Of a stretch of 64,000 nucleotides of DNA, positions 21,754-35,300 are shown piece after piece. The stretch is taken from the NCBI GenBank assembly GCA_018389105.1, contig JACATO010001575.1:1-64000 (forward strand). The letters run 5' to 3'. Numbering within the stretch: position 1 is the stretch's first letter; each line of letters opens with the position of its first letter. The notes under the pieces are model-generated. The model made no database searches and was not told the DNA's origin. It saw only the letters and a program-made list of their open reading frames with translations. The stretch comes from Nautilus pompilius (lineage: Eukaryota > Mollusca > Cephalopoda > Nautilida > Nautilidae). The position numbers and the translations under genes are program-made.

Positions 21754-24700
21754 AGGTCTAATATACACTGGAACGAGTTTCGCGGCTCCAGTATGGCTAT
21801 TTTAATTTATTAAATGTATTTACATTTTTAAAGGGATTATATACTCTAAATCAATATTCATTATTTTTATATTCAGAAGCAGTATAAATTAATAACTCAA
21901 CTTATGATCTTCAGAGAACAGTGGCCAGTATTAATTAAACGCTTCCAGACGTTTCTGAAGATCTTCCTTAATTATTCTTACCATTCTTTTACATTATCAA
22001 CTTTCGTTAAGGGACAATCTGCTTATTTACTTTGATATTCCTTCGAATGGTAATACACTAAACCGAAAACTAACGCTGGGTAAATCCTAGCTAATCCAGA
22101 GAAGAAGGTCCATAACATTTGCTTATTCACCATCAACGGAATCCAATCTGATTTGACCTACATTATTTCTAACCTCTCAGAACCGCTCATTTATTCATAT
22201 CACACGATCGTCCCCCCCCTCCCATTATTCAGCCGCCCTCAGTCGATATTCGTCGCGATGGCCTCGTCCCTCCACGCTCTGGGAAACCGGAGAAAATATT
22301 AAACGACTTGGCATTCACTAACGTTTGGCGTAATCGCTCCCACCAGGGGTACTGTTTGTTATCGTTGATTAACAAAAACTCAAACGAAAAACAGCCTCAG
22401 TGTTTGACGTTAGCAGAAAATGCCTAGGAATTTCGCCAGGTTTCCACGGTAAACACTAAGCGTTTGTGTACCGAAAGCAGTGAGCCCCAATTAATTAGAA
22501 GAAAGTCACTCACTGTGGCAGCATAGTAGCTATTACACATGATGTCAGCCATTAAAAGCGAAGCGAAGAGCCGAGACAGGCTTTTCCCAAAAGAGGGTGT
22601 CAGCCTTAAAAATGGTCGTCGTGCCTACTGGACGAATGAATATGTTGCCAGGTATACAAATGTAAAATCTTTCGAATTTCATCAGTCAAGCCACGTACAG
22701 GCGGGACGGCAACAAAACACGTGGATGGACTAAATCGAACACGTTATATTCATTTTGGATCATCACATTTTTGGGTGTAGTTGTCCGAATAATGGTTGGC
22801 CTGGAATTAATTAGGGATCACTACTTTCAGTACGAACCTCTTACATTTGATGTAAACACCAGAATTCTTGTTTACACGACATCCGTCTAGTTCTGTAATA
22901 AACAAGGTTTTCTACATTCTGTTTGCCTCCTCCTTAATTCATAACCAGACTATTAATAGTGTTTAGAAATAAGATCACACACACACACACACACACAGAG
23001 TTTTTTTCCTCGAAAATTAAAAAATATATATATATTTTTAAATGTTCATGGTCGATTCGTTTCTTTTAAATTTATGCCAAAGTTTTGCTATTTCTACATT
23101 TTCTGACTTGTTCCAGCTTGTTTGAGTGTATTGTTTCTGGCTCGTTCCCAGAATCCTGTAGCTTAGCAGCTTATTCGATGCCTAGGGACAATATTCTCGA
23201 ACGCCAGCATCTTTTTCTGGCTGACAACATCTTTTCTCTCTATTATCCGTTTTGCTCCGCGAACGAAAAGAGATTCCTGAATTTTTCTGCTATTGTAGTA
23301 CACAATGGATGGGAGAGATGTTCTTTTTTTTTTTTTCCATTGTGTATCCTGGGCAGATTGGTAAACGATAGTACTCTGGATGCCTGTTTACTAGTCAGCA
23401 GTAAAAAAAAGGCAGCGCTGATAGGTCAATTACGGATGGTAGAAATCCAGGAGACTTAAAGAATGTACACCATATTTGATTATCAATTCAAAGATTCCTA
23501 CCATCTACATACAGTGTAGTGTATGAACAAAAATGCAGGTAGAGAGTTTAAACCTCCCGATCAATGTAAATAATTTTCTCTGGATTTATCTGTTGAGCTA
23601 TGACGGTTCACAGTACGGATAGAATACATATCCTTTTGTAATGTTTCGAAATGGTGCCTTATTACAACGGTTGCTCAAGGCTGAATATTGTTATTAAAAT
23701 GTTCCTTGGTGGATGATGACAGAAAGATAGCGGTTATTTGGGATTTTTAACAGATGTTTAAAGTCTAACCCCAGTGAAGACGACAGAAAGATTTCCGGAA
23801 ACTGTGATTTATTAGTTAATTGTACTACCACTAATAAGTATATGGGAAAGGAAAACTGTAATAAGCCTACGAACTTCTTAATGGTTGATTCTGTTTATAA
23901 ACTTTTGCTCGCCTCTTTAAGAATTTTTTCGCGTTTTTTTTTTACAGTTTAACCAGACCAGTATATTTAATTTAATTTAAAAAAATATGGAACACCTTTC
24001 ATTAAATAATTTCAATTAGAAATTATGAAAGACGAACAAAGGTAAGAGCCACGGCTAAAAATAAATTGCAAGGCTACCGATGAACAGCGAGCAAAAACTA
24101 AATTAAGATACATTAATATAGTCAGATGAATCCTATTGATTAAACATTTTTTCCTAACTATTTTGTTTAAAACATACCACTCGATATTAAATAAATACGC
24201 AAATCTAGTCGTCGGAAACAGATCGTTGTGTGTGACGTTAAAAAGAAATCCCACACGATACTAGAACCGGATGTTGTGTTATGTTACATCGCGTTCTCCT
24301 TTTCAGTTAAATAAAACATTCTTCTGTTCTTGTTTGCAATATTTATGCCTCCAAACTCGTTAATTTATCCTACATTGTATATTATATTATACCGATGTAG
24401 GCGTCGGAGTAAGTTAACTACTTTCAGTTTTCATTCACATTAGCCGGAAGTAAAATTGCACCAATGAAAACCCCCCTTTTTACGGTAGAGTGAAGATGTC
24501 GTCTAATCTTTGGCTGCGCCGTCTTCATTTCGCGCGGACCTTGTGCGTTTGGGTTTCTTGCTGAGACACAGGAAGCCGACTTGGCACGTGCTACTCCGTC
24601 GTCGATTATCTTGTTCGCATGACAGACCTCGTCGTGAACGTGCCCGTAAAACGACTCCGCGCCACAAACCCTTCGCCAATGTCATCGGTCTGTGGCTCCT

Positions 24701-26886
24701 CCAGGGAACCAACGACAGCGGCTGAGTAACCCTGGCTAGCGCGTGAACGCCCACGGTTTCATATCTAGGCGAGCAAGCTCTGTTTAATTGGGCCAGTAAT
24801 GTTTCCGGTGGGATTTGAGGATGTGCACGTACACCGGTTCGACAACGGTCGGCTTCTGTTGCGGTAGACGTCAAGTGAGAATTTCATTGCAAAGATCGGG
24901 TGAAGCATCTAACATCGTGCACTCTACAAAGACACTTTTTCAACAACCAGTATTTTCTTGTTCTGTGCCATTTTTCAAAGTATTGCATGATACCGGAAAA
25001 TAACAAACATCACTATTCAGTTTTCTGTTCTTTTTTCCAAAATATCGGGTACTCTGTCGTATTAGTCAATTTCTTCTTAGAAATGCGTTCTAGATGTTGT
25101 AGTGGTTCTGCAGGACGTTCGTGTCTGGGTAATCCGATAGTGCCTAACCTCCTGGCGTCCTGACGTTTAGTCTGTTGCGGTGTCAACGAGGCTACAAAAA
25201 TAATTATTAAATAATTAACGATGACAAATATCTAAACAATTAAGGAAGACGGCCGTTAATGTTAAAATGTTTATCATTATTTAGAAAATGTTTCCAATCA
25301 CCCTGCTATTATACAGACTTCTCTGCCGTTTTTGTTTTTTGGTCCGAAGGGTAGTCAGTCTGGCCTGACTCTTTACATCGCCTGTCCGAGAGACTTACAC
25401 CGATCATTTGTCGGAGATATATTTCTTGGCTGGTGAAGGAAAAAAAACAAACAGAGAATGAAAAAGGCCTTATGGCACGAGGTTATGGCCTCTAAGGAGT
25501 ATTATATGTTTTGATAAACCTCAAGTAAGCTAATCTCTTTATCTTCTCTGTCCGTCTTATAATCAATAAAAATATGAAATTCTATAAGAGCAAAAGGTCA
25601 CCGCGAGTTGATTGCTAAGCGCATGTCAACACGTTTGAACGTGACAGGAACCGTAACATGCTGGTCCACATAGAAATGATACTCTGTAGCCAAACGTGAT
25701 TACGTCCATTAACGTTTGCGCTGTAGCCTTTTGTTATGAACTCCAATAGGTATTTTAGAAAGATTAAATGAAGCCTGCAGTGTGTTTATCGATCGTAAAA
25801 ATTGTTAGCAATACAAGTATTTGGCAGACAAGCGAGAGAAAGAAACGAGATGCTGGCAACAAACGAGGCGAGCTGGAAGGAAATGGCGTAAAAATTAATT
25901 TTTGAAAGTGGCTGCTCGCATGTATTTTAGACGGAAAAGTTAACACTGGGAAAGAGGCTCGCACTCAGCGCAGTTTTCGGAAAGCTCTCGCGCGTACAAA
26001 GGCGATGTCGGCTAGAAGTACATCAAGCCAGTTTTTCTTTTAAAATGCGTGGCTCGCTTGGTAGCGCATCTGTCATCAGAAGATGCGGAGTTTCCAATTA
26101 TCTTCGATTTTAGTAAATACACTGAAAAGAACAGAGCCAACAGCAAAAATACCGCTCAATTGGAGAATGGAAATTTGTTATAGAAATAAGCAAAAGATAC
26201 TTGCAATAATCATATATTCAGATGTTTCCATGAAAGCAAATAATTGTTGATCGTATTGAGTTATACAGATTTGCATATTCAGGTTTCAAACTGAATGTTA
26301 ACGATATAGATTTGAAACCCTAACCTCATCCACCCCTAAGTCTATTGCAGTAGCGCGATCGATTTGCTGCGGACCTATTACTATTCATTGAATTTTGATA
26401 TTCAGATTAGCACAATATTGTGTTAATAATAATAATAATAATAATAAAACCCTAAGCCTATGTAAAACATCGTGGCTAATATTAAACAACTTTTTCGTTT
26501 TTGGAAAAGATTAAACGCCATTTTCCATGAACACCAAAAGCATTAAAACATGGGATTTTTTGTTATTTTACGTGCAATTTGTCCGTACATTAAACAAGTC
26601 TCCCGCTGTTCACCATTATATATTTTAATCTAGTATCCTTCAATCGATTTCGCTTCATCCCATTCTCCCCGACTACTGTCTGAATTGACGCAAAGATATG
26701 GTTCCCTCTCTGATTCCCTATTTAATACTTCTCGTCGTTCTCATGCTCCCTTTCTTTAATATCGAACCGAGTCACGCCCGTCTTCCCTGCCCTCAAACCC
26801 ACCACGGTTCGCTGAACTGACTAATTCCAGATTTCCTGCCGACTGACGTAATTAAAAACCGAAATAACTCTACTCCGCTGCTAACA
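21754..26886. other. 5.1 kb without a recognised gene
   Basis: Contains (CA)n at 22,977-22,996, an (AT)n patch near 23,025 and (AAT)n near 26,424-26,447. A CpG-rich patch at 24,500-24,880 is open on both strands. The 124-codon frame at 23,085-23,459 and the 123-codon minus-strand frame at 24,503-24,874 show no domain and no splice support. Confidence 0.4.
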
Positions 26887-26894
26887 TATAAAGG
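26887..26894 (+). promoter_or_regulatory. TATA box upstream of a candidate first exon
   Basis: TATAAAGG lies 51 nt before the ATG at 26,938. Transcription would start near 26,915-26,920, leaving a 5' leader of about 20 nt. The match and the spacing to the candidate exon are the only evidence. Confidence 0.3.
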
Positions 26895-26937
26895 AAGTTT
26901 TCGGTTTGTTTGTTTTTAATTTCAACAGTTTCAAAGG

Positions 26938-27010
26938 ATGTTCATTTCTAGTCCGGCGGCCGTCCTTTATATGGCCACCCTGACAGACACCGGGCGGCTC
27001 GCGTCGATCG
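26938..27010 (+). CDS. Candidate first coding exon, gene unknown
   Basis: An ATG 51 nt after a TATA box opens 24 codons (MFISSPAAVLYMATL then TDTGRLASI), ending in one extra base at the donor ATCG|GTAAGC (27,011), phase 1. The exon is GC-rich in an AT-rich neighbourhood, as expected of coding sequence. The phase would allow splicing to the TNF exon at 49,886, which also needs a phase 1 donor. That match has a one-in-three chance of arising randomly, the distance is 23 kb and the peptide is not a convincing membrane anchor, so linkage to the TNF gene is speculative. Confidence 0.25.
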
Positions 27011-28804
27011 GTAAGCACTGTAATAAGTATATAATTGGGAAATTAGGGGAAAAAAGCCCTTTTATGCAAGTCCTCGTAAAATTGTCGTTATGTTAATTTT
27101 GACCACGCAAGACGTTCTGATCGGGTCACTTCATTGTTGGGTCTCACGTTCACTGTGGTCGACGACTGGTCCGAGAAGAACCGCTGGTCAGGTAGGTCTC
27201 CCTCCCACGACTTACTTTCCAGTCCAATTCTGGAGCTCCAGTGGCGACCGAGCGCAGGTATCACACCTGAAATCCGTTTGATTTTGATGCTGTCGAATGT
27301 TTCTTGAAGTCCAGTGGTATATGCTGTGATGATTGTATAAGCACAGAAGTTGATGTGAATACTCTCGTATAAGATGTTCTGATTAGGCGTTGTCTAGAGT
27401 AAACAGCGTGTACAGGTCTTGGTCCTTACAGTAAACAAACATCTTACCTGTAAAGTAACCGCCTCAATACCGTGGAAACAGGCTACAATCTATACCTCAG
27501 GGGATAAGCTCCTTGCAGAGAATGAATTCACCTGTATTACGGATGAATTAGGCAAGTGCATTTGTGTTGCCGTGTCTATTTGGTTTTGAGAAGAATTTAT
27601 ATTAGGGTCATTGTCGTTTTCATTTTGCTCCACTATTCGTCGTTCTGAGACCACGCATTCAAGCTTTTCTTATACCCGAATACGCCATCAGCGCATCCGC
27701 TCAAGGGTCAGCTACACGCACTGCGTCGAATTTCGCCTGTTGTCGCTGGACAGGCTAAAAGGGTTCTCGGTAATTTGTGACACGGGGGAGGCCTTCGAGA
27801 AGTTGGGAATCTTTGGAACAATAAAACGCGGGTATTGTACGAACTTTAGAGACTGCAAAACCATAAAAACACGCAGGCTTCTCGGCTGCCAACATAAATG
27901 TACGTACTTTGTGAGGATAAGATCGACGATAAACTTCTCGTTTTTCACTGCATAAAAAAAAATACCACCGCTTGTTCGTGTTCAGTGAAAGAGTTTTACT
28001 TCTGAGGCAAGCGTAGGTCTCAGTCAGTGACGGTCCGACTCTCACAATCAGACAGATAAACAGGTCGTATATGATGTATGTATAGAAGTGTAACGATAAA
28101 TTAAAATGAATTTCTGTAAGTACATAGGACCTTTATAGAAGTAAACATTATTTATCTCTTACAAACAACAGCAGCAAGCAAACGCCAGCTTATCAACGTT
28201 ACCCATTCGTTCTTTTATCGCATCCGTGTTTGTATAATTCTCATTGGCAGCTCATTTGAAAGCTAATGGCAAAATCACACCTAGTCCAGTTTCCAGAGAC
28301 CTTTTTTTCCTTGCTTCAAGTCATTCCAAAATCTAAGTTGTTTCTTTTCTACTTCTCAATAACAAAAGCTGTTAACTAGATTTCTTTCAGCCATCTTTCA
28401 TCGAACACGTGACTCTGCTTCCATTAAAGTTTTCATTTCTTAGAAATCTGACTCTTCTCGCAATAAAGGGATCAGAAAACGTAGAATGCGTGACACTGGA
28501 CGGTGCTGCCTGTTGAGCGTTAGCAGTGAGTAGACATTTACAAAAAACAACAACTAAGATCCCGATAGTTGTAACCTCACAAAGGATGCAGAATGTACAT
28601 GTAACTCTAGCGAAGAAATCAGATCACGCGAGATAAATAAAAATAAATTGGAAATAAGATTGCCACATCAGTAAAGTCCTTGACCGCGCCATCATTCTCA
28701 GGTATAACCCATTGGTTTTTATCCTTGATATTACAAATAAAAGAAAGAAAATCAAGATTTTTGTCCTTTTTGAACATTGGAATTAAAGCACTTTATACAT
28801 AAAG
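27011..28804. other. Non-coding, no recognised gene
   Basis: An open frame of 114 codons at 27,611-27,955 is matched by open frames on the opposite strand and shows no family features. Otherwise AT-rich sequence. Confidence 0.4.
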
Positions 28805-28806
28805 AA

Positions 28807-28850
<44 letters not shown>
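28805..28850. repeat. (TA)n microsatellite
   Basis: About 46 bp of nearly pure TA repeat, immediately upstream of a decayed transposase. Confidence 0.95.
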
Positions 28851-28854
<4 letters not shown>

Positions 28855-28859
28855 CTAAG

Positions 28860-29366
28860 ATATGTATACAGATCGTATGCTACCATGCAAAAGCAGTTTG
28901 TTTTTCAACGTGAAGACGTTCCATTCAGAAGCTCACAGAGGGCAGCACATTCCTGCCATCAGGTGTTTTCAGAGTGTGACAAAAATGTATGGGTATTTTT
29001 GGACTGAGAGTCGGATGGGTCGACAATGACGAGCTGAATACCCACCATATTTTCCAGATCTCATACCACCAAACTTCTTCCTGTGGGACTTTTAAGGACA
29101 AGATGCAAACCACAAAACCAGCAGCTACCATCTACGAACTGAGAATTGTTGATACTTCAACAGCTATTTCTGTGAAAAGATGTGTTGTTCTGTTGTCCCA
29201 TGATGCAGTGCTTGCATGGATGGCGATGGTGGGCATTTTGAACTCTTAGTGTAATATATCATGTTCGAGAGGTCTGATGTATATTGTAAAACTCCTATCT
29301 GCCAATATGTCTTTGTTGACTAGGCTATAGAAAAAAGCGTATACATAATTTTGGGACACCCTATAA
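28860..29366 (+). pseudogene. Decayed mariner-like (Tc1/mariner superfamily) transposase, C-terminal part
   Basis: Reading across frameshifts and a stop gives FQREDVPFRSSQRA, the decayed FQQDGAP-type segment that carries the second catalytic Asp of DDE transposases. It is followed by RVGWVD and then PPYFPDLIPPNFFLW, the relic of the PPRSPDLTP-DFFLWG signature. Next comes FKDKMQTTKPA, the relic of the LKDKVY-TKP segment, and then an ELR helix. The sequence ends with GGGACACCCTATA (29,353-29,365), the type of terminus seen on such elements. I found no matching inverted end upstream, so the 5' half, including the DNA-binding region, appears lost or unrecognisable. It cannot encode a working transposase. 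Confidence 0.75.
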
Positions 29367-32300
29367 AGTTATCTTGATGGAGAAAAGCAACTGCCGTTAC
29401 AAATCACCACTGATGACTTAGCATTCTGCCCGTTCTCCGTTTGCGGCAATTATCCCCAAGCTTGGTAACGTTCTGGCGCTGTGTCCATGTACTTTGCATT
29501 GTCCAATGTTGTTTCACACTGCCTGCAGTTTCTCTTAGAATTTTCCCACCCTTTCATTTAATCATAGGCCTATCCAATTCTGTGACCTTTAAATTTCACA
29601 TTTGCTTCCCTGGGTTAAGACCAGAGCTTTACGCTGGCCATTCCAAAGTCTTAATGTCTACGGCAGATATGTTTTCGCTCAGTATCCCTAAATAGCTTTG
29701 AAGAGTGCTTAGAATCATCCTACTCATATATGAACCTGTGACCAATAAACTGCTGACCAAATAGAATTCCATGGCGTGTGAGGATATTGTGACGGACATT
29801 AAAGAAGTTCTTGACTCCACTGGTAGTTATGCAGCCCCAATACCGTCTGTGTTCCGTCGCTAAGCACCGTCAGTAAGAGAGATGCTTCTAACCTACTTCG
29901 CGACGTATATACAACTCCCTTCTTCATCTCAAACAACTCAAGCTTTCACTGTTTCTCTATAGCACTGTATGCAAACCCTCTAACAGACACCGCGTATTTA
30001 TTATTTTTTTTGTAAACTGGACTCGTTTCGCACGATTCTCATGTCTTATAAAACGTCTTTTCACCTCAAATCTGTCCATTGAATGCTATTGCTACAGTTT
30101 TCGCTTAATACAAAATTTTAAAGAAGTGGCCCCCGTGACCTTGCATTGTCAAAATTCAGAATAAATACCCACTGACGTTTTTATGTTTAAGATATTTCTT
30201 GTCCTTTCTACTTGCTTGTTCTCCTGCCTTTTCCAATGTAAAATCTCATGAAAATTATCCTCTTTAAACCGACCTATAAGGTAAATGACTGTGTTGCGGG
30301 CACACGTGACGTCATTAATAGTTTTCTTTAAGTTATATCAGTATAACGAAGAGCTATATTCTCACGTATTTATCACGTGAGAGTTATCTAAACCATTTCA
30401 TATTAAGCAGATGGTGCATATGTAAATCTTTCATGAGATTCGTCCCTTTTATACTCTTCTTTTTTGTTGCAATAATTTGCATATATTTTGTTCCATTTTC
30501 CTGACAGTGTCTATAATGATATTTTACCCACTTGTTTATTTTTTATGCTGCGATAATTACCTTGGCCGCGACACTGTTTTTCTTTGCATACAAAAAATGT
30601 ATATTACTGTATTATTTAACATCTAGCACATTGCAGTTGTTTACATTCAGTAAATAGTAGTGTCGCCTTTTAACCCATCATATTCACTTCATAACTAAAA
30701 ATATAACACATTTAATGGTTTCCTGTACTGTATATATAAATAATTGTATCAAAAGTGGCAAATATTCATTTTTGTTGTTGTTGCTAATAAAATGAGAAAA
30801 CAACAAACTTATATTTTGTTACCAGCAGTGGATAAAGGTCACTTGACAATCATGATGATGTACTCAAAGATCAAACAAATATTAAGTTCATTCATGCGTA
30901 ATATCTTAAACTCAGTCGATATGCATCTCTCTACTCTTTCTCTCTCTAAGCGGATTACTAGCGATGTACTTTGTACACGTTGATCACGTAGATTTATAAA
31001 GTCTTCCTGATCGGATTTTCATTTACGTGCCTACAGAGTGGCCAACTTTACTTATAGCATACAGCCGATGCTTTGAGACAAGGGACTATTATGTAGTGCA
31101 GTTATTGGACTGAAATATCTGGAATTAAAGCGCGTTCATACAATTTATTAGATGTTTTCTCTCATAAGACCGTTGCGATCACTTCGTCCCACTGATGTGA
31201 CGCCAAAGTTTGAGGCAATCAGCGATTTTACTTAAAATTTAATCTCTAAATGAAAGAGTCAATATACTGTATTTATATTTTATTTTATTCAAATATTGTC
31301 TAAGAATGTAATAAAAAGTGCTTTATGAAACACTAAATATGTAATATAAAAAGTCTTGACTGCTAAGTAATTTCTCGTTATACTTGGTCTGATTTATGGG
31401 CATGTGAAAATATATGACTAGCTATGAGGACAACTTTAGACTGACAGAAATGTTGAAATATTTTATCAGCTTGTTTAATAATGAAAGGGAAGTAACGCCG
31501 CGAAGAACTGTTAAGGATTCTACGTGCTAGTACCAGTTGATACCCAATTGCTAGAGAAGACTCAAAACCTCGAATAATTTTAGCAACAGTCAAACCTTTC
31601 ATACTCTATTAACTTTATAACTAAAGAAACCTGAATCTGAAGTTATCATCCCTGTTTTGTACAAACAAAGGCAGCAAAACTAGACCAATGGATTTGCTGT
31701 GACGACTACACTACGATTGTTTCTTATAATTAGATTTTCCACTTAAGCTTCTGCCATAAAACGGCACAGACAAATCCTTTCAGAGTTTCTTAAAGCCACG
31801 TATTTTAAATGTAGCTTAATATTTACCTGCACTTATTAAAAAGACAATGCTAACCAACTACTAAGAAGCAATTATTTGACTTACTTGAAAATTGTTTTTT
31901 TTTTAAAGTTTGAAATAGTTTAAGTAGTTTAATTATTCATTCTTTCAAACATTTATATTTTCATTTTAGAAATATTTTATTTCGAAATTGCCATTTTTCT
32001 ATGCTTTTTGTAATTTCTTCAAAATTCCTTTTCTTGAAACCACTATAATATATAACTTTAATGTTTTTCAAGCTGGGTAAATTCACACCATAGAACGTGA
32101 TTCTAAATGTACCCTAGGTATGGTAAAAAAAAATTTGAAATATACTATATTTTTGGTATTAATATTTGGAGATTTTCATCCACTGCCAGACTTTACGTCT
32201 AGTGTACAGTTGACTCCTAAGAAGTCTTTAAACATTACTTCGGCAAGTTTTTATCGAGTTGCGATTGCTAAGAGACTTCTGGAGTTACGGCCTAAAGCGA

Positions 32301-35300
32301 GAATCTGCGTCGTTCCTTTCATCTCTCTTAGTCGGTGTGCGAGTAATGAGAAAATGGTTTGTCGTTGTCAGACGAGCGATCGGCGGTCCAAGAGACTTTC
32401 TTCTCGAGTGCCGTTCTCTGCTCCTACACGCCGCGTTAATGGGACTGCTTTGGAACTCGTGACGTTTAGAAGACCGGTCTCAAGTCTTTAACGATGCGAG
32501 GGCGTGAGTGGTAACTTTTTTCACGGACGGATGATATGAGTGGATCTATTTTTCTTAACCAGTCGTCCGTTACAATTTCAAAAGGACTGAAAACTTGTAC
32601 GTGCAAAATACAGTTCACTAGCGTTACTTTTCAATAAAATATTCATGAAAAATGTTTTAAAATATAAGCAATTTATAAAGAGGTTTATGTGCAGTAAAGC
32701 GAATCGAATATTCTGGCTGTTATTACTGTTATTTTCTGAAGGCAAGAGCGCGTGGAGTGTGCAAGAAGTTTTCTCCATCGATAATCATGAAGTTGTTCCA
32801 AGAATGCCACGCAACAGAAGTCGGCATCCTGCTCCACGCGAGAAAAATCTGGCTTAAAGATGATCGAACCCCCCCGCTAAAGTTGATACAGAAAAGAAAA
32901 AGAGGATATTGCGCATACGTTTTCTTGAAGATCGTTGGCATCTGTTGCATCGCACTGAATTGTACGAACGTTTGCATAATTACCGCCGGAAGTTTGTTTC
33001 AGATGTCAGACACCCAACTTTAAATTTCCGGATTTCTAAATTGCTCATGATTTTATTCAGTTTTTCTAATTAGAACCAGAGCCAGTTAAACAATGGTTTG
33101 ACTTAAACTTGCCAGAGTCTTTTATATATAATATGCAGCATTAGTTAACTAATTAAAAGGGTTAAAATCAAAAGTGGACTTCCCAAGAATCATCTTTTTG
33201 TTCTCTGTAGGCTTGATTTTCTTCTAGATGTTTAGCGTATTTTAGGATAACACGTTCTTTTGTTGTCAGATTTATTTTCTACAACAAGCCGTTTTGTTCG
33301 GCTCTTGCGATATCTTCCTTTCCATTATTCCCCTAACTTACCATGGTTTTATCCATGCTTTCATTCTTTATTTGCCTGTATCTTGTTCTATTTGCTCGGG
33401 TGGATATACAAAGATGACGTATCACTTATAAAGATGAAGACTTACAATTAAAAGAGAAAAAAACAATAAAAGAACTACGTCACTGTTAAAGTTAGAATTT
33501 TATCTTCTGCTTCCATAAAATATTAAATACGTTCGAATATATTCACTAATCGAATGGACTAAACAGAATTGTCGCAAAGAGAGACGAGATTTAATGAACC
33601 GATAATGGCGTTAACTGGTGAAAGTAAGTCTCTCATCAGTCATTGACGTCATCAATTACGCTATATATATCGTCATTTGATTCATCATGACGTTCGGATG
33701 ATGTGAGATAGTAATTACAAGTACAAGAGGACACCCGTTAATTCAAAGGACAGCAGCTGATTAAGCGATCGCTCGTCGCCAGCTTATAACAGTGGGGGAG
33801 AAAAGATGGGGAGAAGATCGTTACCTCGAGCGCAGTAAGATTAATGTTGACATCAGATGAGGCAAAACGATTTATCCGGAAGCGAGGAAGACTGAAAATC
33901 TGATTAAAGATGCTTTTTTTTAAAAAAAAAATTTTTTTGTCCCCATTTTTTCTGTCTTCACTCTTCAGGTAGAAAATCGATCTTTAGGCATGAGTCCGCA
34001 AACAGGTCTAAACATGAGTTTAATTGATTTTCCCTGGATTAAAAGTAAATACATGTATTTAAGATAGTTTCTTTAATGTTTTCAATTTTGAAGAATCTTT
34101 ACACGTGATTAAATTTGAGCAAACAATTTATTAAATGTAAATAAAAAACACTAAAATCGTATATTATTAATTAATTTTGTAAAATTATTATGCACATATT
34201 GATTTAAACAATTAAAAGATATAATAAATTAGATATACTTGTAGCTGCAACTACAGTTGCTTTGTGAGGTATTTCGCCAAACTTAATTTTTTAAAAATAT
34301 TTCTCTGTTCACGTAGTGCATAATTGAATAATAACCAGATAATACTACTAATAATTTTAACAGAAAACAGTGAACGGTCAGGATTCCAATTTACTCCATT
34401 AAACTGTTCTTGTAAAAGCCATTAATTAGTTACACAACAATATGACATAAGGATTTTGGACAGAGCTTTTGTTTTTACTTTAGGTTAAGAATTATAGAAT
34501 CTTTATTTATTTAACACCAAAAGCCTAATTATATAGCAAAATGTTTTGTGCTTATATATTTTTAAAATACAATAACTTCTTGGCTAGTCCAATAAGATAC
34601 TCAATTAGGGCGTTATTCTCACCTATAAATAAGTCTTTTTTTTGTTGTTCCAAGCCAAAAAGAACACTATCTTTCAAATTATCTTGTATCTGTTTAGTTT
34701 GTTATTTATTGATATATTTAAGCAGGTGCGACTTCATAGCAACTCGGCAACTCGAACCTATAACATCTATATCAGCCACCTATTTATTATCTGCCTGGGA
34801 AAACAGAAACTAAAGTAACTCAGCTTCTCCATAATTGTTTATTCCTAAAAATCACATGAAAAAACTTGAAATCATTTCAACGCGCATGTGTTTTTATAAC
34901 GATAATAATCCAGGGGTTTCGGGCTCAGTTTTATTCATTGAAGGGAAAAGATTACTCATTTTTTTCTAGCTGAATTATTTCTAAGTTAATACACCAAAGG
35001 AGAAACCTAGGGTCGCTTACTAAAATACTGTCACCGTTAGATTATTCGTTCTAAAGGTCAATTCTGATACAGCGATCATGGTTGGGTGATGAAGATCTTA
35101 CATTCGCATCGCTTCAAGTGTTACCGGGTTGGGGGGGGATGTACCAAATAGCAATCTGCGGTCTTCTGAGCATTTACCGGTGTCGAGCAGTAGGCCATTG
35201 CCGAGAGTGACGCAGACAAAGGGTGGCCATGTTATTATTAGTCGCCAGCCAATGGCTGACGGCGCAAGGCTTTTCCTAACGATTGTATCGTGTTTCTGTT

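Noticed and set aside
34735-34790. Minus-strand B-box-like GGTTCGAGTT, considered as a further SINE or tRNA
   Set aside because: The upstream A-box-like segment is too close and no tRNA-like fold or SINE body follows.
32120-34813. Frames at 32,120-32,491 and 34,541-34,813 considered as the missing signal-anchor exon of the TNF ligand
   Set aside because: They have hydrophobic stretches but no phase 1 donor at a suitable place and no stalk-like continuation.
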